Positions 1-7,302 of a DNA stretch of 64,000 nt are shown piece after piece. The notes beneath the pieces are model-generated. The model was not told the DNA's origin. It saw only the letters and a list, made by a program, of their open reading frames with translations, and made no database searches. The stretch is from Roseiarcus sp963784805. Lineage in GTDB: Bacteria > Pseudomonadota > Alphaproteobacteria > Rhizobiales > Beijerinckiaceae. Where the stretch lies: the NCBI GenBank assembly GCA_963784805.1, contig CAWASR010000013.1:1-64000 (forward strand), read 5' to 3'. Position numbers and translations under genes: made by a program. The first letter of the stretch is position 1, and each line of letters begins with the position of its first letter.

Positions 1-82
1 AGGGAGGGATTCGAACCCCCGGTACGCTTGCGCGTACTCCGCATTTCGAGTGCGGCGCGATCGACCACTCTGCCACCTCTCC
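1..82 (-). tRNA. tRNA-Ser (anticodon CGA), 3' end cut by window edge
   Basis: Read on the minus strand this folds as a class II tRNA. The acceptor 5' strand GGAGAGG is at 82-76, the anticodon loop reads CTCGAAA (anticodon CGA, codon UCG), a long variable arm follows, and a T loop TTCGAAT is closed by a GGGGG/CCCTC stem. The last acceptor bases, discriminator and CCA lie outside the window. The long variable arm together with the CGA anticodon identifies serine. Confidence 0.95.
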
Positions 83-197
83 TGGGGCCGACGGCGCAAG
101 AGGCGAGCCCCGACGCTGGGTCGGGGGCGGCGATTAGCATGGCCGCACCCCACCCGCAAGACTTTGGCGCCGCCTCGCAGGGCAAAATCCTAAATCT

Positions 198-449
198 TCA
201 AGCGGCGAAGAGGCTGGAGGAGAAGGTTGGGTCGATACAGGCTCGGAGGCGTTTGCGTCGGAGGGAGCCGCGCGTTTTGTCGGCCTTAAGAATGTTGCAG
301 CCGGCGTGGCGGATGATGGCGAAATTCAACGGCGAAGCGTCTTTTCGGGTTCGGCCGCGGACTTCGTCGAAAGTCGCGTCCATCGTCCAATGCGGATTGT
401 TCTCGATGCCCCAATGCGCGCGCACGGCGGCGAGGATGCGTGAGGGCGC
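198..449 (-). pseudogene. ISAs1-family transposase, C-terminal remnant
   Basis: About 80 residues match the C-terminal end of ISAs1-family DDE transposases. Visible pieces are VRAHWGIENNPHW, a following MDATFDEVRGRTRKDASP stretch, and an NFAIIRHAGCNIL helix. The third catalytic acidic residue of the family sits in the IEN motif, but the rest of the catalytic domain is missing upstream, where the neighbouring monooxygenase gene begins to read. There is no start codon of its own and no terminal repeat that I could see. This is the footprint of an old insertion between the tRNA and the monooxygenase gene. Confidence 0.75.
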
Positions 450-482
450 GTCGCCGCAAATTGCTCGGAGAACCCCGCCGGC

Positions 483-1988
483 TCAGTGAGTTCCCCAATC
501 AGCCAGGCGTTCAACGCCGTTCTCGCCGGTCACCCGTTGCAGGAACTCGGCGACCGGCGTCCAGTTCTCCGCGCGGGAGGCGACCGCGACATATCCATCA
601 GGCCGGACAAGCCAGACGCCGCTGGCGTCGGCCGGCGCCCGGATCTCGCTCTCCAGCACTGCGGAATGACGCGCAATCAGGTTCTTAGCCTCCGGCGACG
701 GCGCGGCGACAAGCGCGAAGCGGGGCGTCTCGCCGCTTCCGAACGGCGCCCCGTTCGCCAGTCGGCAGCCGGGCGCAGGACCGCTCAACCCTTTAGCCGA
801 CCCGGCGTTGAGCGGGCTGTCGGGATAGGCGATCGAGAGCTCCGAGAGACGTCCCGCCAGCGCGTTGCGGACCGCCTCCAGGCCCAGGACGTGACGGGCC
901 GCGAAATTTCGCAGGTGCTCCAGGATCGGGTTCTTCGTCGTCGCCAGCCTGGTCAGGCGGCCTGAATCGGACAAGACCCGCTTTGCGACCGCGCTTCGCT
1001 CGGCGCCATAGCTTTCGAGAAGCGCATCGTCTTCCGCGAGGCCCTTCACGACCAGAGCGAGCTTCCAGGCGAGGTTGAAGGCGTCCTGCATGCCGGTATT
1101 CATGCCCTGTCCGCCGGCCGGACTGTGAATATGCGCGGCGTCGCCGGCCACGAGCACCCGGCCGACGCGATACCGGTCGACCATGCGCTCATTGATGCCG
1201 AAGGCGGTGATCCATATGGGATCGAACAGCGTGACGCCCGGCGCGCGGCGCGAAATGAGCGTCTGCACCTCCTCGAGCGACGGATCGGGGCGCGGGCCGG
1301 CGTGCGACGGGCCGATATCGGCGATGATGCGGTAGCGGGACCCGGAGATCGGTATGAAGACGACGACGCCATCCTCGTGCGCGTGGATCGTGACCCCGTC
1401 GGCAGCCGGGTCGAGCCCCCTCAGGTTGACGTCGGCGAGAGCGAAATCAGTCGCGATCGTGTCGCCGCGGAACGCGAGGCCGAGGCGATGCCGGACGGTC
1501 GAGTGGGCGCCGTCGCAGCCGATCAGCCAGTTGGCTTCGACCAACTCCTCAGTCCCATCGGCGTTGCGCAGGACGCAGGAGACCCTGTCGTCCGATCGCG
1601 TGAAGTCCGTCAGCTCGACCCGCCGCTCAACGGTCACGCCGATCGCGCCAAGACGGCTTTCGAGGATGCGCTCGGTTTCAGGCTGCGGCAACGACAGCCC
1701 GAACGGGAACGGCGAGCCGACGGCCTCGAACCCGACATGGGCGAGTTTCTCCGCCCCGGCGAAGATGTCCGCGCCCCGGAGTTTCAGCCCGGCCGCGACG
1801 AAGGCGCCGGCAAGGCCTGAGCGGTCCAGCAGCTCCAGCGTTCGGCTCCACACCACCAGCGCCTTCGACTTGTCGCTGCGCTGAGCCGCCTTCTCGACAA
1901 TGCGAACGGGAATCTGGTAGCGCGCGAGCTCCGCCGCCATGGTCAGGCCGACCGGGCCGGCGCCGACGATCAAAACGGGAATCGTCAT
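483..1988 (-). CDS. FAD-dependent aromatic-type monooxygenase
   Basis: This is a 501-residue flavoprotein hydroxylase of the PheA/TfdB class, which uses NAD(P)H and O2 to hydroxylate an organic, usually aromatic, substrate. Seen directly: the N-terminal Rossmann motif VGAGPVGLTMAAELA (residues about 7-21), the DG motif IGCDGAHSTVRHRLG near residue 155, and the second FAD motif VLVAGDAAHIHSPAGGQG near 280, followed by a C-terminal thioredoxin-like domain as in this class. The start chosen is the ATG at 1988, which has GGAGGA five to six bases upstream; a longer in-frame extension to 2192 has no family-like residues. The substrate cannot be read from sequence, and no pathway genes are adjacent. 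Confidence 0.85.
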   Translation of the reverse strand: MTIPVLIVGAGPVGLTMAAELARYQIPVRIVEKAAQRSDKSKALVVWSRTLELLDRSGLAGAFVAAGLKLRGADIFAGAEKLAHVGFEAVGSPFPFGLSLPQPETERILESRLGAIGVTVERRVELTDFTRSDDRVSCVLRNADGTEELVEANWLIGCDGAHSTVRHRLGLAFRGDTIATDFALADVNLRGLDPAADGVTIHAHEDGVVVFIPISGSRYRIIADIGPSHAGPRPDPSLEEVQTLISRRAPGVTLFDPIWITAFGINERMVDRYRVGRVLVAGDAAHIHSPAGGQGMNTGMQDAFNLAWKLALVVKGLAEDDALLESYGAERSAVAKRVLSDSGRLTRLATTKNPILEHLRNFAARHVLGLEAVRNALAGRLSELSIAYPDSPLNAGSAKGLSGPAPGCRLANGAPFGSGETPRFALVAAPSPEAKNLIARHSAVLESEIRAPADASGVWLVRPDGYVAVASRAENWTPVAEFLQRVTGENGVERLADWGTH

Positions 1989-2352
1989 CCGCGCTCCTCC
2001 ATAAGCTCGCCTCGTCCCGAGGCCGGTTTGACGGACGCCGAGCCTGCGGCGGCCCGGCCGCTTGGGCAGAGCGGATCGCATTCCGGCGACGGCGTCTCTC
2101 AATCGATCCCCGCGCTCGGCGGACATGCCGGCCGGGCTGGCGCAGGGACTGCGAAGACACGAATGGAAAGCAAAAGAATGCGCCGTCACCATGACCCGCC
2201 GCCGCGCCCGCCGATCCGGCGGCGGCGAAAGCGGAGACGACCGAAGCGATCGAAGGCTTGCGAGACAGGTTCGAGCTGCGTTTAGCGCGCCACCGCCGTC
2301 GCCATTGGAGCGAGAGGCAATTTGTGTTGCGCCTCGATCGGCGGAGTGCAGT
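1989..2352. other. Intergenic, 364 bp
   Basis: Divided between upstream sequence of the monooxygenase and downstream sequence of the LysM gene. It is GC-rich with many CGCC/GGCG runs. I see no RNA gene, clear terminator, repeat or supportable reading frame in it. Confidence 0.5.
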
Positions 2353-3198
2353 TCACTTCGCGCCGGTTGTCACGATGCACCTGACCACAGACCCCGGACT
2401 ATTCTCTCCCAAGCGAACGAATTCTTTGATCGCGCGATAAGCGCGCGGCATCGACGAGCTTCCGCCGACGCCAACGTTGGCCCACTTATCGAGCATGTCG
2501 TGGGTTTTGACGATCATTTCGTTCGCCGCGCGCAAGTAAAAAAGGCTCCCAGGCTTCCCTAAACCCTCGAATAGGTACTTATGGAAGCTCACAACGAAGG
2601 TGTCCGCTCTAGGATATCCATCCCCATATGGCAGCGCCGCCACATCTTGCCATGTCTTGATATGGTCATAGAGCCACTGTTGATCAATTAGGCCTTTCGA
2701 AACTCTCTCAACGAAAAACGGCGCCACGACTGAGTCGTCAGGGGCGATGTCAGGCCAAAAGATCACGCGATCGTCGCGACGGTTTTCCATCGCGTCAAGC
2801 ATGCACAGGAACCGCTCCCGTTGCGGATCGTTCGAATGCTCCACCTCGTACTTGAGCTTCTTAAGTTGAACGAACCATGGGACAGGGACCGGCAGTGGCG
2901 GAGGCGGGGGCGCGACGGGAAGATAGATCTTGCGCTTATTCGGGTCAGCCCCGAGAAACGCGTAATTACGCCCGTCTTTGCTGTGCCGGCACCCCACGAG
3001 TTCCCGCAGGTACCAGTTGACCTCCTCCGGAACGTGGGTATGGAAATTGAACTCGATCAACGCCCAAACATCCAAATGCTCGCGCGCCGCTACTTTCCAC
3101 CAGTCGTCCGAGTCCAGAACCGTATATTCTCGGGCGCCCTTCGGCGGCCACAGGCCGCGCTTCTGCACTGGATTAAGAGGAATCTTTATATTGACCAT
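2353..3198 (-). CDS. LysM-like domain protein of unknown role
   Basis: A 281-residue protein. Residues about 20-85 look like a LysM-type fold: YTVLDSDDWWKVAARE, then a W-L-E-F-N stretch and PEEVNWYLRELVGC, ending in a KIYLPV strand. This variant, with an NWYL..VGC insertion, is known to me from orphan LysM proteins encoded near phage-tail-like or toxin loci. A proline-rich linker (APPPPPLPVPVP) separates it from a C-terminal region of about 180 residues that I do not recognise. No signal peptide is visible. The ATG at 3198 has GGAGGAGGA upstream; a start at 3246 is less likely. It lies downstream of a second LysM gene and an unknown protein on the same strand. Confidence 0.6.
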   Translation of the reverse strand: MVNIKIPLNPVQKRGLWPPKGAREYTVLDSDDWWKVAAREHLDVWALIEFNFHTHVPEEVNWYLRELVGCRHSKDGRNYAFLGADPNKRKIYLPVAPPPPPLPVPVPWFVQLKKLKYEVEHSNDPQRERFLCMLDAMENRRDDRVIFWPDIAPDDSVVAPFFVERVSKGLIDQQWLYDHIKTWQDVAALPYGDGYPRADTFVVSFHKYLFEGLGKPGSLFYLRAANEMIVKTHDMLDKWANVGVGGSSSMPRAYRAIKEFVRLGENSPGSVVRCIVTTGAK

Positions 3199-3249
3199 CG
3201 ACTCCTCCTCCGCAGTAAAGTGCCGATTCCAGACAAAGCCCGCCACCTA

Positions 3250-3292
3250 TTCCGATTTGAAGCCGGCCGGGGTTCCGATTTGATATCGGCCG
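3250..3292. repeat. Tandem 20-bp repeat, IS21-end-like
   Basis: Two copies of a 20-bp unit, at 3250-3269 and 3273-3292, share 17 of 20 bases (TTCCGATTTGA, three variable bases, then CGGCCG). Multiple short end repeats are typical of IS21-family termini. The following 240 bases (to 3543) carry no frame I can support, so a degraded insertion-sequence end between the two LysM genes is the best reading, but only by analogy. Confidence 0.4.
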
Positions 3293-3543
3293 CCTAGCGT
3301 CTGCTTCCTCGGAACGATGCGATGATGTTTTGGCTGGAGGAATTGGTCAAGCAGGGGTGGATTTGGGCCAGGAGCCTCCGCGGCGCGGATCGGCCGACCT
3401 GGTTCCAGGAACCGCAGCCGGGACGGAACGGGAATTAGGGCAACCGCGATAGCGGATGACCCCAGCCGGACCCATAGTGGTCAATTCCGCTGGACAGAGG
3501 GCGACGAGAGGCAGAAGCGCGATCTGTCGCGCGCCAGTTTGTT

Positions 3544-4121
3544 TCACCGAAGTTTGGACCAGGTGGGAAAGCGTCGCTCCGCATCATGCAGCTGAGCCTT
3601 GCTGAAACTCGAATATGGCGGCGCCGCCAACATCATGCCTGGACGAATGAGATTGGGATGAGATCCGATCACGGCGCGATTGGCGTCCCATAGCAGCGGC
3701 CAGTAACGGTCCGAGCCATAGTGCTTCTGCGCGAGATCGGACAGCGTGTCGCCGCTGACAACGATGATCGTCGTCGTAGCGTGAGCTGCGCCGCTGGAGC
3801 CAATGCCGACGCCTTTCGCATAGTTTACCGCGGCTTCGAGATCCGACAGGCAACCACCATTCGGGTCCAGAATTCGAAGACGTTTTGATTGATCGCGGCC
3901 TTCACCAACAATTCTCGCAGCGCCCCCGTATTATCCCACAAATCAGTGTGACGCGCGAGGAACGGCAGCAGATGAGAAACGAATTTTTTCTCATGGTCTT
4001 CTTGCCGGAATTCCTCCTCCGCAAGCCTGCTGATCTCCGGCTCAGTCTTCACCGCCCAATCGACGATCCTCGACGCCGTCATGCCTGCGCACGCCTCCAG
4101 TTTCTTGTCAAAGTCCAGCAT
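3544..4121 (-). pseudogene. LysM-domain gene interrupted by a frameshift
   Basis: Two overlapping frames together make one sensible protein. The first (4121 to about 3885) encodes a charged helical region beginning MLDFDKKLEACAGM. The second (about 3885 to 3544) continues with RLRILDPNGGCLSDLEAAV and then a canonical LysM domain: VVSGDTLSDLAQKHYGSD, RYWPLLWDANRAVIG, IRPGMMLAAP. The switch occurs at or near the TTTT run at 3883-3886 (AAAA on the coding strand) and is repaired by one added base. The start ATG overlaps the stop of the upstream gene by 14 bases, which suggests translational coupling. It may be a real inactivation or an assembly indel. LysM normally binds peptidoglycan or serves as a hub module in tail-like particles. 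Confidence 0.6.
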
Positions 4122-4758
4122 GATGGGGATTGATCAAATCGAGCAAGGGACCGCTTTCCGGCGGCTTGAGCCACGCCTTGCGCCCGGCCTGGAGCCCAGC
4201 ATTGAACAGCAGCACCCCCTGAGCCGCCCCCTGACGGCTCCACGCAGTCGGAAATTTGCCGAGCAATCCGGCTCCCTTGGGACCGGGACTGCCGACCGAG
4301 GCAATGAGCACCGTCAGGAATAGCTGCCATCGAATCCTCTCAATAGGCTGCGGCTGCTTAGTCCTGAAATCGCCCGTCCTGTTACGGATCAGCAACATCC
4401 CAATCCCCGCGAACTCGCGGGCTAGCACTCCGGCAAGAGCTTCTTCCCCGATTTTGCCGGTGGAGGCTCCACCGACTTCACCGATTCCCATCACGACTGT
4501 GCGGGTGATACTCCCCTCCGGTCCTAACTCAGTCAGCCACTTGCCTGCGGAGATCATTAATTTGGTTTCCGACAGATAGTTCGCCACTCCCAACGTCACC
4601 GCGGCGAAAAGGGCCTGCATGCCGATCTCCTGAAAGACGGCGGACGCCTTGTATGCGTTGCTGTCAGTAATTTCTTCGGCGTCTCGCAGATAATTGTTAG
4701 CGTTGTCGTTATGTACTTTAATCCGCGTGTCGACGATGAAGTGCTCCTTGTGAAACAT
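4108..4758 (-). CDS. Hypothetical protein with hydrophobic segments, LysM neighbour
   Basis: I do not recognise this family. The 216-residue product starts with a charged helical region (MFHKEHFIVDTRIKV, then EITDSNAYKASAVF). It then has Ala/Gly/Leu-rich segments (GMQALFAAVTLGVANYL, GGASTGKIGEEALAGVLA, LFLTVLIASVGS) that could be amphipathic or membrane-inserting. The ATG at 4758 is preferred because GGAGG lies nine bases upstream; an in-frame ATG at 4860 lacks a ribosome site. Its end overlaps the LysM gene, so the two were probably made together. The hydrophobic, glycine-rich core would fit a pore-former or toxin-like protein, but that is speculation. Confidence 0.5.
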   Translation of the reverse strand: MFHKEHFIVDTRIKVHNDNANNYLRDAEEITDSNAYKASAVFQEIGMQALFAAVTLGVANYLSETKLMISAGKWLTELGPEGSITRTVVMGIGEVGGASTGKIGEEALAGVLAREFAGIGMLLIRNRTGDFRTKQPQPIERIRWQLFLTVLIASVGSPGPKGAGLLGKFPTAWSRQGAAQGVLLFNAGLQAGRKAWLKPPESGPLLDLINPHHAGL

Positions 4759-4996
4759 GGCTCGCATCCTCCGGTCGAATGATGCTCGGGCCTCAACCGA
4801 CAAAGGCCCCTCGCTAATGCGTGACGCCTGCGTTATTCCGGTCATCGACGGCAGGGACATGAACCGGGGGCGCCCGGACGCGGATCGCTCAGGCCCGCTG
4901 CGGCGATTTGTCGAGCAAGGCCGGGCTTTGCTCCGGGCTGCGGCAAGGCGAACCGCGCCTGGCCGCCGGTCTCACGGCGAGAAGGCATTCCGACCT

Positions 4997-5539
4997 TCAT
5001 TTGGCCAAAACGATCTCCACCCGCCGATTCTTTTGCCTGCCCTCCGGGTCATCCGATCCGTCCGGCTTGGCATTGGGAGCGACCGGCCTCGTCGCCCCAA
5101 AGCCGCGCGTCGTCATTCTGACGCGACTCAGCCCTTCTTTCTCGGCGAGCCACTGTTTCACCGAATTGGCGCGACGCTCGGAAAGCCTTTGATTGTAGGC
5201 GGCGCCGCCCTTGCTGTCGGTGTGGCCCTCGATGCGCACGGTCCGCCCTTTGCCTCTGTCCTCGATGATCTGCGCCACATTGTGGAGCGCCGCCGCCGCT
5301 TCGGGCTTGATTGTGGACTTGTCGAAATCGAACAGCACGTCGGCCGCCAGTTCGATCCGGATCTCGGCGCCGGTCTCCTTCACTTGCAGCTGCTGGGTCT
5401 TGCCGCCGAGATCGATGACCGTGAATTTGAGATCGGCGGTCTTGAAGACGAGATCAACCGCGCGTCCGGGCGGCGCCGGAACTTGGGCCTGCGCCTGCGA
5501 CGCGCAGAACAGCAGGGCGATCAGGAGGGCGCGCCACAT
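4997..5539 (-). CDS. OmpA-domain envelope protein
   Basis: A 180-residue exported protein. A signal peptide covers about residues 1-18 (hydrophobic LLIALLFCASQAQAQ). The C-terminal 100 residues are an OmpA/MotB peptidoglycan-binding domain with the hallmarks VLFDFDKSTIKPEA, RIEGHTDSKGGAAYNQ and LSERRANSVKQWL, ending in NRRVEIVLAK. It should anchor non-covalently to peptidoglycan in the periplasm. There is no beta-barrel, so it is a soluble or lipid-free OmpA-like module. It starts 12 bases after the stop of a small secreted protein gene, so the two form an operon. Confidence 0.85.
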   Translation of the reverse strand: MWRALLIALLFCASQAQAQVPAPPGRAVDLVFKTADLKFTVIDLGGKTQQLQVKETGAEIRIELAADVLFDFDKSTIKPEAAAALHNVAQIIEDRGKGRTVRIEGHTDSKGGAAYNQRLSERRANSVKQWLAEKEGLSRVRMTTRGFGATRPVAPNAKPDGSDDPEGRQKNRRVEIVLAK

Positions 5540-5551
5540 GGCCGGCTCCGC

Positions 5552-6007
5552 TCAGCGCGCCAGCGGCACGTCGTCCATCGGTATGAAATGGGGAACCGCC
5601 ACGCCGATCTTCGTGACCCCGTCGGGCGGCGCCGGAAACTTCGCCCAAAAGTTGGCGCTGCTTTTTGGCGCAATGTCATGGTTGTTGCGGCTGCAGATGC
5701 AGTGACTGTCGGTGTCGAATATCGCCAGATATTTCTTCTTGTTGGCGGCGTCGATGAGATAGACGCCGCTGACGGATTGGCGATCTTGATTTTCGCCGGT
5801 CTGCTCGGCCAGGGAATTCGGACTGAAGGCGTGGGGGCCATTGTTCAGGATCGTGAACTTCAGCATCACGGTTCCGTCGCCGACCTTGAGTTCGCTGACC
5901 TGGAGCGACATGCCCGGCGTCTCGCCGTCGGTCGTGGCGATCGGCTCGGCGGCGATGCTCGGCGCCGCAGCCAAAATTCCTCCCAGCACCACTAATATCC
6001 TGCGCAT
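5552..6007 (-). CDS. Secreted hypothetical protein, partner of OmpA-domain gene
   Basis: A 151-residue product with a clear signal peptide (MRRILVVLGGILAAAPSIAA). The mature part looks like an immunoglobulin-type beta sandwich: LKVGDGTVMLKFTILNNG, then a YLIDAANKKKYLAIFD region and a CICSRN pair of cysteines, then an ANFWAKFPAPPDGVTKIGV strand, which resembles DUF4352-like or telomeric-repeat-like extracellular folds. The ATG at 6007 is preceded by GAGGCTCGGAG. It is the promoter-proximal gene of a two-gene unit with the OmpA-domain protein and probably acts with it in the periplasm. Function unknown. Confidence 0.7.
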   Translation of the reverse strand: MRRILVVLGGILAAAPSIAAEPIATTDGETPGMSLQVSELKVGDGTVMLKFTILNNGPHAFSPNSLAEQTGENQDRQSVSGVYLIDAANKKKYLAIFDTDSHCICSRNNHDIAPKSSANFWAKFPAPPDGVTKIGVAVPHFIPMDDVPLAR

Positions 6008-6491
6008 CTCCGAGCCTCCGGTCTGTTGCAAGACGCCCCGAAGCCCCGACCGATCACGGCGTCGCGCCCGCAGATCCAGCCAAGGTCGCAATTTTGGCCG
6101 GAAATTACCCTCAATTCGCCTGCCTGGCAAGATCCGCAACAGAGCTTGTCAGAATCGCCTGTTGTCCTCTTGCGCGCGATTTTTGGCGGGTCGTGGGTCG
6201 CGATTTCGCCAGAGGGCGTCCTGGCGCTGCTTTTGATGCGGCTATCGGGTCGTTTTTTGGTGTTCTCCTTGGTTTTGGGCGCACCTCTCCCTTCGGTCGG
6301 CTTAAGCCTCCCCCATCAGGACGAGCGCCCGCTTCAGGTGCATAGCCATGGCGACGAATTGGAGATGGAATACGCTGACGCGAGCCTATTTCCCCTATCG
6401 ATCGCCAGCGCGCGCCAAGGACGCGTATTTCGCGAAGACCGGCGTCTCGCCTCATTGCGGAAATTCGCAGGAGCGCCGGCGCCCCGGTCGC
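6008..6491. other. Intergenic, 484 bp
   Basis: No gene I can support. Around 6250-6285 there is a T/G-rich stretch with the motif TTTTTTGGTGTTCTCCTTGG, similar to the phased TTGG array at 7137-7200. On the minus strand 6315-6360 ends in a short helical peptide (MAMHLKRALVLMGEA, then stop) that could be the tail of a lost gene. Confidence 0.4.
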
Positions 6492-6692
6492 TCAGGCGTC
6501 GTCGGAGTCGTTCTCGAATGAGGCCAGCGCCCGGAGGTCGGCGAGGCTGATGGGTTGGCCATGCTCGTCGAAAATCCGGACCTCCGGCCGCCCTTGCGCC
6601 AGAAGACTCGAGACGGCCTCGAGCGCCAAATCGGCGCTGTCGTGCCATTCTTTGGACTCCGTTTCCGTCCCTGACGATATTGCGATGCGCAT
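6492..6692 (-). CDS. Small hypothetical protein
   Basis: A 66-residue acidic protein beginning MRIAISSGTETESKEWHDSA and ending in an ISLADLRALASFENDSDD tail. The pattern (short helix, VRIFDEHGQPIS strand-turn, acidic tail) looks like small Rhizobiales regulatory or adaptor proteins, but I do not recognise a family. An alternative start at 6725 has a better ribosome site (GAAGG four bases upstream). No obvious operon partner. Confidence 0.45.
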   Translation of the reverse strand: MRIAISSGTETESKEWHDSADLALEAVSSLLAQGRPEVRIFDEHGQPISLADLRALASFENDSDDA

Positions 6693-7136
6693 TGCAGACA
6701 CCGATCCCGGCGCAAATCCTATCATGTCCTTCGCCGGCGCGCTTCTCCCCGCGCGAACGAAAAAGGGCGCAGTTGCTATGACATGAAATTGCGGCGGCGC
6801 CGGCACAGAGCGTCCCGTTGGGCCGAGCGGCTGGCGAAGTCGTGGACGCCCCCGGAGAATCGCACGATTCGCCCTTCCGCAAAGTTCTCGAACAATTCTT
6901 TGCTGAAAATCCAAAGACGTGATATGTTGCCTCTCGTCATGGGCAAAGCAATCTCCAGCGCAGGCCGAGGGACGAGGGCGGAAGCCGCCGGTTCGGCGCG
7001 CGGGCGCATATCACGTGATATGCATGGTTTTATTAGCCCTGACGATTTTTTTTCGTTCGGATTCGCCGTAAGTCATTGAAAAGTCCCGATTTGGACGAGA
7101 ATCAAGAAATCCAAGCAAATCCAAGGCTTTTTTTAT
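6693..7136. other. Intergenic, partly AT-rich
   Basis: Upstream of the small protein gene. One weak candidate is a 54-residue minus-strand frame at 6776-6940 (begins MTRGNISRLWIFSKELFENF), with GGAGA eleven bases upstream; I do not recognise it. 7010-7110 is AT-rich for this genome, with an eight-T run near 7045. Confidence 0.35.
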
Positions 7137-7200
7137 TTGGTTTTCCTTGGTTTTTCTTGGTTCTGTTTGGTCTGGCTTGGATTGGCTTGGGGACATTTGG
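7137..7200. repeat. TTGG array phased at exactly 10 bp
   Basis: Seven consecutive TTGG tetramers end at 7140, 7150, 7160, 7170, 7180, 7190 and 7200, a perfect 10-bp period, with T-rich to G-rich spacers. Just upstream (7103-7125) the complementary motif CCAAGCAAATCCAAGG gives an inverted copy. The period equals one helical turn and is not a multiple of three, so this is not a coding repeat. It sits about 100 bp past the 3' end of opgD, before the small upstream gene. Confidence 0.7.
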
Positions 7201-7302
7201 CGGCGCGGCGGCGGCGCAAGCGCTGATTTGCATCCTCGCCGCCGGGCCGCGCGGAGTCGCCAAACGCGGCGCGGTCTGGAGGCCGCTCCCGCGCCGGAGC
7301 GC

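Noticed and set aside
3347..3547. 66-residue minus-strand frame between the LysM genes
   Set aside because: No ribosome site and no protein-like pattern; the DNA looks like an insertion-sequence end.
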